Assembly (NCBI GenBank): GCA_021904315.1
Contig: CM038911.1
Location: 2,482,501-2,546,500, forward strand
Direction: 5' to 3'
Source of the DNA: Sphagnum magellanicum
Taxonomy: Eukaryota; Streptophyta; Sphagnopsida; Sphagnales; Sphagnaceae
Length of the DNA stretch: 64,000 nt
The stretch's first letter is position 1, and the number at the start of each line of letters is the position of its first letter. Below are positions 10,960-22,498 of the stretch, piece after piece. The notes under the pieces are model-generated. The model had not been told where the DNA came from and did not search any database. It was given only the letters and a program-made list of their open reading frames with translations. Position numbers and translations under genes: made by a program.

Positions 10960-11669
10960 TCAATGTATTTCTCGCACATTTGCTAGATAGTTTTTATAGA
11001 TCATCACAAAAGCATCCAATTTAAATGTTTCAAGACGACAATGTTGCAAGCTTGTGAGGAGTTTCCCAATTGAAAAAAAAAAATCTATTTTAATTTGCAA
11101 TCCAAGAGTCCTTAGAATTTGTTGAGCCAAGAATGATAATTTTGGGAACCTCACCGCATGCTCCTTCCACCAACTTAGAGGTTTCATAGCCTCTCCATTC
11201 ATAATAGTGGTGCAACAAGAGATAGATAATTTGAAGGCTAACATTGTCTCATTAGTTTTCTTAGTCGATATTGGAACATTAAAAATGAAATCTATAAAAA
11301 AATTTGCAAACCAGGGTGTGTTAGTTCCAAGAATTAGTGTGCTTTTTTGAGTATTAGTATCATGACTTTCTTGTCATATCCAAAGAAAAAAATCTCATTT
11401 TTATCTCTACCCACAAAATTAGTAATATATTGTAGGTTCTTGTACATGGGGTCCAGAATAAAATCTAACATATTATGTGTTCTATGACTTTCAAAAGTAG
11501 ATGCAAATGAAAGGAAAGGTTGTAAAGCATTCATTGCCTCTATTGCCATCCACATGTAAGGAATTTCAAGTTCGAACTTAAACTTTCCACAAATAAATAG
11601 TGGTTGCACCTTTGTTCGACATTTATATTCATCTTGCAACTTAATGTTGATTGAAATTACAACATTCAA
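10960..11669 (-). pseudogene. hAT transposase relic, C-terminal half
   Basis: The frame 11669-11334 reads MWMAIEAMNALQPFLSFAS, then HRTHNMLDFILDPMYKNLQ and FVGRD, which is the conserved part of hAT transposases ahead of the dimerisation domain. The next frame (11244-10960) contains LSWWKEHAVRFPKLSFLAQQ and later LDAFVMIYKNYLAN, the hAT dimerisation region. The two frames are separated by stops. Strand and order match the N-terminal hAT pieces at 14.9-16.1 kb, so they may derive from one element split by AT-rich sequence (inference). Confidence 0.72.
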
Positions 11670-14600
11670 TAATCATATAAAAGTGAATATCCATGCAATT
11701 GGTTATGCACACATTGTTGCATAAGAAATGTGAATGTTTTTTTCAAAGTTTGGACAATTGCCCATGTTAGGCCATTTGACATTTGACCTCATAATTGAAG
11801 GGATTGTTCTTGGTCACAAACGTTTATGCAACTACATGTTCTAGGGTTTCCTAGAGGAAAACAACCTTGTTTACAAAATGGGTATTCACAAGACTTTTGA
11901 ATTTCTTGGCAAGTAGCCCTACCTTAATGCATGCCTTGTTTCATTCTTGTTAATGTTTTCTTGACTTATGTCTCCAAATGAAAATCTGTAAAGAAACCTC
12001 TCCCTTATAAATGCGTACTTTTGCATCATTTGTTGCATATTAGCACACCTTACTTAAATTTGCATGCCTAAAACACAACTTACAAAAATATTTACAAGTT
12101 GCAATGGAACAAATGATACTATAATAGCTAGTGTTGTGACAAGGGTATTTTAGTTGGATTTTCCATCTTCAACATATGATATTACCTTTTCTATAAGTTG
12201 AAACTCTACCAAAAAAGGTTTCAAAATTTTCACAAGGGTTGCCCAAGTTGTACTATTAAATGCCTCAAAGAGCCTTATAGTGACATGTTTTGGCACCCAT
12301 TCATTTGGTAGTTAATTAACTAAGTAGCATAAAACTCAATTAAAATTTAAATTATTTAATATATAATATTATTGATAATTTCATGATTCTCAGCCTATGA
12401 GTTATTCACACATGTCATTACCTAAATTAGGTTTAAAACCTAATCTAAATACATACACCATGTAATCAACCTAGGCACCTACTTTAAGGAATTGGATATG
12501 TGAATATTTGGTTAACTTACCATTGCTGACCATACACACATCACTTATGAGGTTTGATTATTTGACCTTTAAAATGGAGGCAAACACTCTTACCATCAAG
12601 TCACCCCACTTGTTATGATAATATGATACATTACATTCTATTTATCAAATATTTCATTTTAAACATGACAAAAACATAAAATTTGAAAAATTCATATCTT
12701 ATTGAAATTTTATCCAAATGAAATGATTCGAGGTTATTTTTTTTTGAAATTCAATAATGTACATAAATACATTTATTTCCTTTTGAAAGTGTAAAATCAT
12801 TCAAAGAAAGAAAAATTTGAATATCACTATTCAATAACATTTCAATGATCATTCTTTTGAAAAAGAAAATGTTTAATAAATGGATAATATTTTTGCTAAT
12901 ATAATAATACTACCTATGTTAGGTTACTTTCAACTATTATAAAGCTAATTTTCATAAATCTAAATTATTTCACCTTACATTATTTACAATTATTTATGGT
13001 TATTCTTAATTATTTTTGGTTATTTTTGGTTATTTCATCCTAGGCTACTTTTGGTTATTCTAAGTCACTTTTGGTTATTTTATGTTATTTTGGTCTAGTT
13101 TAATTTATTTCACCTTAGGTTATTTTCAACTATTATAAGTTATTTTTGGCTATTGAAGGTTATTTCACCTTATGTTATTATTGGCAATTTTAAGCTATTA
13201 TAGGTTATTTCACCTTAAGTTACTTGTGCCTATTGCAAATTATTTCACCCTAAATTATTTTTGGTAATTTTAAACAATTTTAATATATGGCTATTGGTGG
13301 CTATTAATTGTTCTTTTATTGGGGTTATTGGTAGTTATTAATGGCTATTCTATTAATGATTATTAGTAGTTATTCTATTGGTGGTTATTTTAAGTTATAT
13401 TATGATTATTAGTGGTTATTGTATTATAAGTTATTGTTGGTTATTATATGTTATATTACGACTATTGGTGACTATTTTGTTATAAATTATTGTTAGATAT
13501 TCTAGGGTATATTATCATAGGATATTAGTAATTATTCTATTGTAAATTATTGTAAATTTTCTTTCATAAGTTACTATACATAGGATTAAGTAAATTATAA
13601 TAACATAAAATAGAATGACCTTAAATAACTTAAAGTATAACTTGAATTAACATATATTAACTTAAAATAAATTAACTTAAGGTATAACCTTAGTTGAATA
13701 ATTTAATTTAAAATAATTTAAAAATTTATAATAAATTAAAATAATTAAAGTAGCCTAAAATAATATAATTATATCATAAAATAACATATATAGGGTATTA
13801 AAAAAAAATAGAAATAAACCTATTTATTACAATAAATTATAATAGTGAATTATGTTAACTAATAGCGAGACACAATGTTTACATAGTGATATTATAATGA
13901 AATAACTTTAACTAGGGTGAAATCATTAAAATGTAATTTATTTCACTTTTAAGGTCCCATAATGATTTAGACTAGTGAATTACACCCCACTTTTGTAATA
14001 ATGCATCAAACAACCTTCACATGACAAAATTAGAACAAACAAAACCATGCCATTAAATGATTTGCACATGGACAGTATAATGTAATTGATTTCAATAGAA
14101 AACACATGGCAAAAAAAGAAACACAACAAATGTAACCCTACATTTCCCAACCATGACCATCAAAGGTTTGTGATGACACTAACGACATTAAATATTTCCT
14201 AGATATTTCAATTTGTGGCCCTACAATTCCAAATACTTGACAAGACAAAAAAGAAACATGTAGAAATTGCATTTCATGTTATGACCACCAAACTTTTTTG
14301 TTCTATTGATTGCATTAACAATTATTGAAACCATTGCAAATCATTTTTCAAAATTGAAATGATTACATCATTAGTCAACCCAACTTGCCCAAAGAAAAGA
14401 TCATCCTTTTTAGTTACATTATTGGTTTAATTGCTTCCTTGGTAAAGTTTTAATTATTGTACACTTGTAATAAAAAAGGATGCATGATTTTAACATTGTA
14501 TTTTGCAACTATTTTAGCAACCATTGAATTTCACACAAAGTCTTGAATACATTTCATGTTTTTGTAACAAAGACGAAACCATAATTGCCAACATGTTGTG

Positions 14601-14902
14601 GGCCTTATAATGATTGTAAGCCATTGAAAAGGCCAAACATCAATAGCCCCACAACTTGCATCATCATTCATCACTTCAATTTTTGCAACTTTGAATCAAA
14701 ATCATCATAGGTTAGTGGTTAATTCAAAACTTCAATGTTGGTCACACTAGCTTTCATGGCAATGCACAAGCTGAAACCAAAATCAAAACACATTTGACAA
14801 CAACCAATACCTTCAAGTTTGGTTCTAAACACATTGTTTAACAATAGGAATTAATGTATCAATAATTGTTTAATCCACTACCCAAGTATAACCCATTGCA
14901 AA
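11670..14902. other. AT-rich block separating two hAT transposase pieces
   Basis: This block is very AT-rich and has no open frame of note. It contains the degenerate TTATTT array at about 12.9-13.6 kb. From about 13.6 to 13.9 kb the strand bias reverses, with many TTAACTTAAA and AATAATTTAA motifs, which gives the block a loosely inverted-repeat character. Confidence 0.5.
12900..13560. repeat. Degenerate GGTTATTT-type tandem array
   Basis: Dozens of imperfect copies of GGTTATTTTTGG, GGTTATTTCACCTTA and GGCTATT occur with irregular spacing of roughly 12-20 bp. The array is too decayed to define a unit length by eye. Confidence 0.65.
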
Positions 14903-16080
14903 TTAGAAAATAGTGTAGAACTTGTTATTGTCCATAAGAAATGGACATTGCATTTCAATTTTCAACAATTTTTTGAAGTAGGATAAATCATTGGGAAAAT
15001 TGTTTTTCACATGAGTTTTTAACATCCTCATTGGCAACCTTACAATGGGACAATAATCTTTCCATATTTGCTTACCCTTAATCAATTTTTTAATCCAAGT
15101 AATTTTATTTTTGCAATGATGTTTCAAACTCACTTTTGAAAAACTCTAATAAACTTTGGCATCCTCAATAGCATATTGAATTCTCTATGACGTTGCATGG
15201 CCAAAACACAACTTTACAAATTGGGTAGGCAATTGAAGGGAAAAACAATATATTATGTTCTACAAGGCAATGGTCAATGTGCTCAAATTTGACCATTTGT
15301 TTTTTACATAAACAATTACTTTGTTAAACAAACCAAATTAATCAAATAAGTTTTTTACTTGGTTTGCCATTGCAATATTAGTTTTATTTTGTTCCTTATA
15401 AATGTCAACAATCACATGGGTGGGCTCCCAAAAACTATTGATCAAATTAATAACCATAGCAAATGTGTGATAACTAGTATGTGACATCCAAAGATCAAAA
15501 AACTTGTGCAAGTAATACAAAAACAAGAGTTTAAGGAACATATTTTTTCTTGGTTTTTCTCACAAGATCTAGAAGGGCTTCATCATTGGTTTGTGTGGAA
15601 ATTGTACTTAACACATTGACAAAATATTAAATGATTCAGCCATGGATTTTCAATGAATAACAAAAGAAATATCCTTTTGCAATGTACAACATTAAATCCT
15701 CCAAAAAATTCCTATTGAAATGGGTCAAATTTGATATAAGGCTTTTGGCTACTAAAGTTTTGTAATTTTAAAAGGAGAAACAACAATTTCTATTTTGCAA
15801 CTTGTCTTTCATTGACAAATTCTACTATTGTCTATAACAAAAACAATTTCCACCTCTTACACACCTCAAGATATTCATTAAAGGTGTGATTTTTTAGAGA
15901 GCTTGTGCCATGGTCTTTGTTATGGTATATAAACCTTTTGTCCTTTCCTTGGAACATATTCCTAGCATCAACTTGCATTATGAAAAGGTGGCATATAACA
16001 TATTGTAACATTTGTGGATTGTAAAAATTTATTGCAACGACACCATTAACGACCAAACAAACCTCAATAATTAGAGGCAT
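14903..16080 (-). pseudogene. hAT transposase relic, N-terminal half with BED finger
   Basis: In order on the minus strand: 16080-15832 ends with HGTSSLKNHTFNEYLEVCKRW, typical of the back half of a BED zinc finger; 15541-15338 contains FFDLWMSHTSYHTFAMVINL and WEPTHVIVDIY, a block conserved in Ac-like plant hAT transposases; 15133-14903 contains LPMRMLKTHVKNNFPND. Stops and frame changes separate the blocks. The catalytic and dimerisation parts are missing here but appear 3 kb downstream at 11.7-10.9 kb on the same strand. Confidence 0.72.
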
Positions 16081-16739
16081 GATAAAAAGGGTATCACAAT
16101 TTCATTAACTTGGAGTAGTGGAATGAGAATTTGCCAAGTTGCCACACCATCACCTAATTAAATGCCTCTTTTAATCTAATTAGGGCGTTGGTTGATAACA
16201 TCAACTCATCTGGCTCAAGTCATATCTCTTCTATAACAAATGTTGCACTTGTTGATTCCATCCTTTTGGTTGCATGCATATTAAAACACAAATAAAAACA
16301 TGAGTGTGAAGTTTTTAAATTACAGAACCTGAAGTGAAGGGTTTGGGTTCTATGTTTTGTCAAGTTTGTTTCATCATGAACCTAGACATGTCAATGGATG
16401 AATAACTTTGTGCAATACTTGTAAAGGTTCACGCAATCACAAGAACCTAAAGCACAAAACAAAAGCTAAAACAAAACTTTAAAGTGTGGAGAAAACTTAC
16501 TTCAACGCTGTGAAATATTTGTGTAGCACAAGCATAACAAAATGCAAACATAATGAAAAAATAACAACTAAAACTAAAGGTCTTGAAAGCCAGAAAAAAC
16601 CTACAAAAGAAAAAAAAACAAAAAACAATTTTCACCTAATACTTGGACGTGTCTAAGAATTTGAAATTTGAAGTCTCGTAGGGTTTCCTCCAATGAAAAC
16701 AAGTGAGTAGAAAGCTTTGGTTATCATGATTGAGGAGGA

Positions 16740-16890
16740 TTCATGGGTAAAGGTCCTACATTGGCTTCTTAATACTTAGATCCAATGGGCCAAACTTAAC
16801 TAGCACCCATGAATGCACCAACATAGATGTATTATGCACGGACAAGAAGACACTCTAGGTAAGGGTCCTACGTTGGTTTCTTGCTCCCAC
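16740..16890. repeat. Direct repeat of a GGTCCTAC-TTGG motif
   Basis: AAAGGTCCTACATTGGCTTC near 16745 is repeated as AAGGGTCCTACGTTGGTTTC near 16860, about 115 bp apart. Composition is richer in GC than in the surroundings. It may be a fragment of a retroelement, but no element boundary is visible. Confidence 0.5.
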
Positions 16891-16999
16891 TTAGCCTCCC
16901 CATAGCTGAAAGTTCTAAATGTGAGCCAGGGGTTCTAACACATCCAACTGGATCACCTCAAAACAGGAAAGTGGGGGTGGTGTGTTGATAGGTGCTGGG

Positions 17000-17720
17000 T
17001 CACACCAGCTTCTCTTTGGATGTTTTAAACTCCTGACCTACAAACTTTATGAGGTCAATAACATTACCGAGGCTATGGGGCAAACTGCTCATAGGTAACA
17101 CACCAGGCAAACATTCCTCAACATATGGGACCAAATCAAAACTGCATCCTTTCTGTAGTCTCTGAACAACAGGTGTTTTTGTGTTCACCCAACAGCCTTT
17201 CCAAAATTGATTGATAATTACATCAAGCTTCATGACATCAAGCTTTGAGGTTGTCCACTGTTTTTGTAAGAGGAAATTTCAATCAGGAAGGGTACCTCTG
17301 AACATGATTCACCTTTTCCACCAACTCTTTAAAAAAACTGGGCTTCTATCCATCATGGGTTGTTGTACCCATGTATCTCTTCAGCTACAATTTCGCATTC
17401 TGAGAAGCTGTGAGCCCTGTCACTCAACTCAATGAGATCAATACAGAGGATGGATAGAGTTTCAGAGACACAACAACATGAGATGAACTTCAAATTTCCT
17501 TCACCTTTCTTATTGAATTCTAGAATTGAGAGCATACAGGGACAATGACTGAGCTCTTGCTCTCATCATAGCAATGTCATCTGTTGTAAAAACATTCAAC
17601 ATGTTTAGACAGTTGGGAGCCGGTTTACTGACTAGGGTTGTGATGATCCCTTAACCAGGGAAATGCTCTTGAATACACACTGGGTGGCCAGCTAAGTCCA
17701 GCAATTCACCATACTTACAA
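17000..17720 (-). other. Protein-like stretches downstream of the SANT gene, unassigned
   Basis: The minus strand contains a 77-codon frame (17233-17000) with NQFWKGCWVNTKTPVVQRLQ and SLGNVIDLIKFVGQEFKTS. Further upstream, at about 17720-17640, lies YGELLDLAGHPVCIQEHFPG, and at about 17640-17520 lies MLNVFTTDDIAMMRARAQ followed by LYALNSRIQ. These look more protein-like than the background but are interrupted by stops. They could be 3' exons, the 3' UTR of the SANT gene at 18266-19455, or a decayed neighbour. I do not recognise the family. Confidence 0.3.
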
Positions 17721-17907
17721 TTCAAGACAAACCTGAACAGAATTGAGAGATGATTGGATTAAAAATAAAGTTATGAAGATTCTTAGATCTGACAATATAT
17801 CATCAAGCAAACAGGAAAATGAGGAAAGCCAACTCTAAAGAACAATTTAGAGGATGCAGAAAAGAAAACCCAAAATCAAAACAAAGGAGTTTTTTTGGAC
17901 AACCGTG

Positions 17908-17926
17908 ACACACACACACACACACA
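17908..17926. repeat. (CA)n microsatellite
   Basis: A perfect AC dinucleotide run of 19 bases. Confidence 0.9.
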
Positions 17927-18265
17927 TGTTTAGAGTGTTTCAACAGCAACATGTATGGTATAGAACAGCTATCACAACATATCAGCAAGCAAAGAGGGAC
18001 ATGAGGGAAGCCAGCTCTAAACATGAAAGAAAAACAAGAACAAGAACAGAACCAAGTGGTTTGGATGACACTGACACCCACATGCATCAATATTTGGAGA
18101 CTTTCAACGGCAATGTGTATAGGCACACAGAACAGCTACTGTAACATCCTCCCATTGACTTCATCAGCAGTGAAATAAATTGGCAGAGAAAACTCAACAA
18201 AAGGTTTGAGATTCTACTGAGTTTCTGTCTTCTACTATAAAAGCTCAGAGAGTCTACTCACCAGC

Positions 18266-19455
18266 TTATTCTTCTCCTGAGAATTCTGTATGATATCCTT
18301 GGTCCTCTTCTTGATCACTAAATGAGTTGCAAGCATTTGGTTGTACCCCATCTTCTTCTAAGAGCTTCACTGAGCGCAGAATGTCTTTAGCTCCCTCCAT
18401 CACTGCCACTTTTGCAGTCTGGAAACTGTTCAAATACATGTGTGACTGTGGTGGCATTACCGTAGTAGGCTCCCCTTTCTTCCTCCTCTTGCAAACCTTC
18501 TGGCGCACATGAATGATGTCCAGGTATTTGTCATGCTGCCATTGATCCTTCAGTTTCTTCAGTACCTCCGGGCTGGAAACAGATGATGCAGTAGTAGTGT
18601 CGCCGCCACCACCAGGTGTCGAAATTTCGTGCAAGGTGTTGTGATGAGGGAGCGCGAAAGAGAAAGTCGACCGAAGACTCTTGTGGTGATGATGAAGAAG
18701 AAGAGCAGCGCCTTCTTTTGCGTCATCCATACTACTTTGGTTGCTGCTGCCATTGTTCAAATTCTCGAGCTCCGCAAAAGAATCTCCCTCGTAGCCTCGA
18801 TCTTCGGTTTGCTGTTGCCGAAGAAGTTCGCGAACATTTCTCCGTGCTTGTAAACGGATGTTCCTCTTTCTTCCAATCGAGGTCGTCGTCTTCTTTGCTC
18901 CAGCAGCAAGCGTCGGTGACAAGGAAGAAAGGATTAGAGGCGAGTTCCTGATGCGCGTTCGTCGTGCTCTCGGTTGTGGAGCAGGGGGCGTTGGATATGC
19001 TGCGTATATCTTGTCGAAGCATTCCTTGGCCGTCTTGCCAGAGACCTACACAATGTACACAGACAGATCCCCTTGTCAGCGACGAAGACAGAGAGAAAAC
19101 AGAAAACGCATCAAACGGATCGGTGCAGGGAGATGGAGATTTGCACCTGCCGAGCCACTTCTTGCCAGAAATTCGGTCCTGGTCGAACCATTGCATAAGC
19201 TTTCTGTAGATCTGCATATTGCTCCATCGTCCATCCCTCGAACTCGCTGCTTGAAGTTCTTGCACCAGGACCGCCGGGTTGCACGATCTCCGCAGCAACA
19301 GCAACTTCCGTCGTCTCTTCCTTCTTCTTCCCCCTCACTTTTCCCGCAGGAGTTCTTTCCTCCTGAAGATTGATCTCCTTAAGCGGAGCTCTCTTAGGAG
19401 AACTTTTAGCAACCGAGGAACGAAGCTGTTTGACAGATGCAGCTCTGGTGACCAT
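18266..19455 (-). CDS. SANT/Myb-like domain protein (2 exons, 362 aa)
   Basis: Exon 1 is 19455-19147 and exon 2 is 19045-18266. The intron has GT at its donor (CAG|GTGCAA) and AG at its acceptor, and is in phase 0. I chose the ATG at 19455 because its context (AACATGG) is better than that of the in-frame ATG at 19515. A basic, low-complexity N-terminus is followed by a SANT domain at residues 74-121: GWTMEQYADLQKAYAMV, FWQEVARQ, then across the splice SGKTAKECFDKIYAAYP. A basic stretch with RNVRELLRQQ (172-181) follows. Near the end is SPEVLKKLKDQW and DKYLDIIHVRQK (261-286). A basic KRRKK suggests nuclear location. The layout of SANT, basic linker and SP-x-LxxL block resembles the C-terminus of animal MIS18BP1, recalled from memory. 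SANT domains usually bind chromatin or histone tails; the specific role here is unknown. Confidence 0.85.
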
Positions 19456-19622
19456 GTTTACTCCTCTCTCTCCCTTGCTTTCTATCTTCCTCCTTACGAC
19501 AACTACTACCGCCACAAAAGCAGATACACTCCACCTCTTTCCTTGGACCAGCTACCTCCACGCACGAACATCGCTCTCAACCCTTTACAACTTCTCGTCG
19601 GCCTCACATCCCTCCCCCTCGA

Positions 19623-20300
19623 CTTCAAATCAAGATCTCGACAAATGCCAGAAAAACGGGGAAAATATCTCCAAAAACAACCTGCTTCTTCCAGAAATAG
19701 ATATACACTTGCCTCGTCTCCTCACTTCAATTTTGTTGTCCGCACGCGATCTTCAAATCCGTATCGTAAAACAAAAACGAGGGCACAAAACAGAAAACAG
19801 ACTTCTCTTCTTGTTACTCTTCTGCTTCCTCTGCTTCAAATCAAACTCTCGACGAATGCAAAAGTCACGAAATTTTACAAAAGAACGGGAAAAACATATG
19901 TTTAGAAAAATCCTGCTTCTTCCAGAAATGGATTTGCGCTTGTTTCGCTTCTTCACTTCAAGTTCGTTGTCCGCAGGCGATTGTCAAATCTACAGCAGGA
20001 AACTAAAATCGAGTGCACAAAACAGAACACAACGCACACTTCTGTTCTAAACTTCCTCTTGGTCTGCTTCCTCTGAAGCGCTTCACTTCTGCTTCAAATC
20101 AAACTCTCCACTAATGCAAAAGTCACGAAAATTTAGGGGAAAAAGGGGGAAAAACTAATTCCTGCTTCTTCCACAAATGGATTTGAACTTCCTTCGCTTC
20201 GTCACTTCAATTTTGTTGTCCGCACGCGACCTTCAAATCCGCAACAGAAAACACAAAATCGAGCGCACAAAATACACCACAACGCACACTTCGTCTTCGT
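19623..20300. repeat. Three diverged tandem copies of a 210-260 bp unit upstream of the SANT gene
   Basis: CTTCAAATCAA marks units at 19623, 19834 and 20092. Each unit then shows GACAAATGC or a variant, CTGCTTCTTCCA, a CACTTCAA-TTGTTGTCCGCA block and an ACAAAACAGA-like block. The repeats lie directly upstream of the minus-strand SANT gene, so they would be its promoter or 5' leader. The open plus-strand frames here (for example 19370-20050) are products of this repetition. Confidence 0.75.
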
Positions 20301-20349
20301 CTTCGTCGTTCGTCTGCTTCACTAGAGACGAAGGCTACTTACTAGTTAC

Positions 20350-20655
20350 TATTGACCGTTGAGCGTAAGTAGGATGCAAAACTGTCGAACGAAGTACAAC
20401 ACACAGAATGGATGAACTCGTTTCATCCTCTGAATGTCTCTGTACATCCAAATCGATGAAAGGTTGTGCACATAGATAGATATTATTCATCCACATGTCG
20501 GGTCTTTTATATTTTTATTTTCTGTTTCTATGGGTTCTTTTAGGGGGCTCTTTTAAAGGTTTTAGGTTTTTTGGAAAATTTTCATCTACACCCGAAGTTC
20601 AAACAAATAAAAGGTTGTGCAAATAGGATATTATCCACCTACATGTTTGGTCTTT

Positions 20656-20686
<31 letters not shown>

Positions 20687-22360
20687 TATTTAGTTATTTC
20701 TAGGGTTTTAAAAAACTCTTTAAAACTTTTCTTTAAAAAACTAAAATTGGATGCACTTATTTGTATTTACAGCATTGCAGTTTTTTATTTAGTTTTCAGA
20801 TGAAATGAGTTTTGGGTTTCAAGAAGTGAAAACTTAAGAGATGATTTGAAAATTTTAAGTTCAAATCTAGAAAATTTATAGTGGCATTTTTTGAGCTTCT
20901 TGGGGTTCATTAAAACACAAAAAGTGAATTATTATTTTTGTATGTGTGCAAGAAATGAATTTTTGAAAATGTTGTTTTGTATATATTAGGCATCTCTTCT
21001 CGACATTGCACTTGTCTGATTTTTGGTACATGGTATGAATTAAAGCTTGTTTTTATTTTTCTATAGAATGTGTTTTCATCCATGATTTGAATGTGGTTTC
21101 ATTTTTTGTTTGATGCATGTGAACTTTTCATCCATGCAAAGACAATTTAAAAAACAACTACCTCATTTTCAAGCCTAATTATTTCATTTTTTCTTAATAA
21201 CTATATCTCACCTTTCCTAATAACTAGCTTCATTTTATAACTACCTCACTCTTTTTCCTTATCCACCAACATGGATATGAAAAATAAAATTAACAAGTGT
21301 CTTTTCATGTCCATGAAATGTATATTAATTTTAGTTAAATTTGACATTGACATAAATAATGATGAATTATTGAAAACCATATGAAAACAAAAAATAGTTA
21401 ATTGTCGCCGGTAGTGTGTAGTAGCACGAAGCTCAAATGTAGTTGAGGCACTTATTCATCTTTGTATTAATTAGATGAGAATTGCACCCACAGATTTTTT
21501 TAAAAATCCTTTGAAGGAGCCACATTCATTGGCCCATTCCCAAAATTTCTGAAACATTGAGCACTCCCCAACATAGAAGCCTAGATATGTTTCACTTTGA
21601 CACCCCCTTTACATAGATGAAAATAACTATAGCCAACCAATAATATGGGATAAAATTGAGGTGGTATTGGGATCATCTTTGGGAAATAGTTGGGGAACTT
21701 GATGGGAACCCTGGAGAACTTGATTAAAACACAATGGGATTAGACAAAAAAGACAAAATACCACCCTCCCCCTCGAAACCCAAAAGAAAAAGACTTAGCA
21801 CCCCTAAATGCAGGCTAAGCTTTTTCATTGCCTACATGAAATTTCTATTTCCAAAATTGCTTGTGGCCACTTTCAACCTGGGTTAATGCCCTCATTATAA
21901 ACTTAGGGTAAGTATTAGTGCAATGGCTTGTTGAACATAGAAAAGAGTGCAACTAGGCTTTTGCTTCATTGTGAAATGCTAAAGGTTTTTGAGCATGAAT
22001 CAAGATTTTTTAAAAGATTGTATAATTCATGACACTCGGGTCTCACCTTGTTATTCACCTCTTGTCCATTTATTTATTTAGTTTTGGCGAGCTCAGGATA
22101 GGGGATTAAATCTCTTTTTTTTTTTCCCTTTGTTTTGGTGGGTTGGGGTGGGTTTAAGTCCTTATTTATTTTGTTTTTGAAGTATAGAGATTACATGATG
22201 TAACCCAAGTTTTGTTTTTTTAGGATTGGACCAAGGGGTTTGAGTTTTATTTTTAGGGTTTTGGACTGAGGGGTTCGGGGAATTTGGACTTGTTAGGTTT
22301 TGTTAATTGAGAGGATCTCATTTCTCTCCTTTTCTTCAATCTCATTTCACTTAGAAGTTT
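20350..22360. other. Gene-free AT-rich spacer with an (AAT)n microsatellite
   Basis: I see no coding signal. An (AAT)n/(ATT)n run lies at about 20657-20687, and a T-rich stretch lies near 22110. Confidence 0.6.
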
Positions 22361-22371
22361 CAGGTGTTTTC

Positions 22372-22498
22372 ATTTGTACAGGAGAAGGTTTCATTGGCAA
22401 AACCTTTTAAATTTGAGGTCTCACTCGAGGTTAGTAGGACAAAGGAAGGGGTTGAAAATTCGAAAGGTTCTATTAATAAAACCTTCTCCTATACAAAT
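22372..22498. other. Imperfect hairpin (foldback), about 40-nt arms
   Basis: The left arm, starting ATTTGTACAGGAGAAGGTTT at 22372-22391, pairs with AAACCTTCTCCTATACAAAT at 22479-22498 with one mismatch in 20. Pairing continues inward with several mismatches (GCAAAACCTTTTAAA against TCGAAAGGTTCT). The loop is roughly 40-50 nt. The size and mismatch pattern fit either a small foldback transposon or a plant microRNA-like precursor. I see no flanking evidence that decides between them. Confidence 0.5.

Noticed and set aside
18327-18951. Several plus-strand frames opposite the SANT gene
   Set aside because: They are shadows of the minus-strand exons and lack motifs.
19370-20050. 226-codon plus-strand frame, Ser/Leu/Arg-rich
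   Set aside because: It is kept open by the tandem units upstream of the SANT gene, and its repeated phrases (LLLPE-D, LSA-D-QI) track the DNA repeats.
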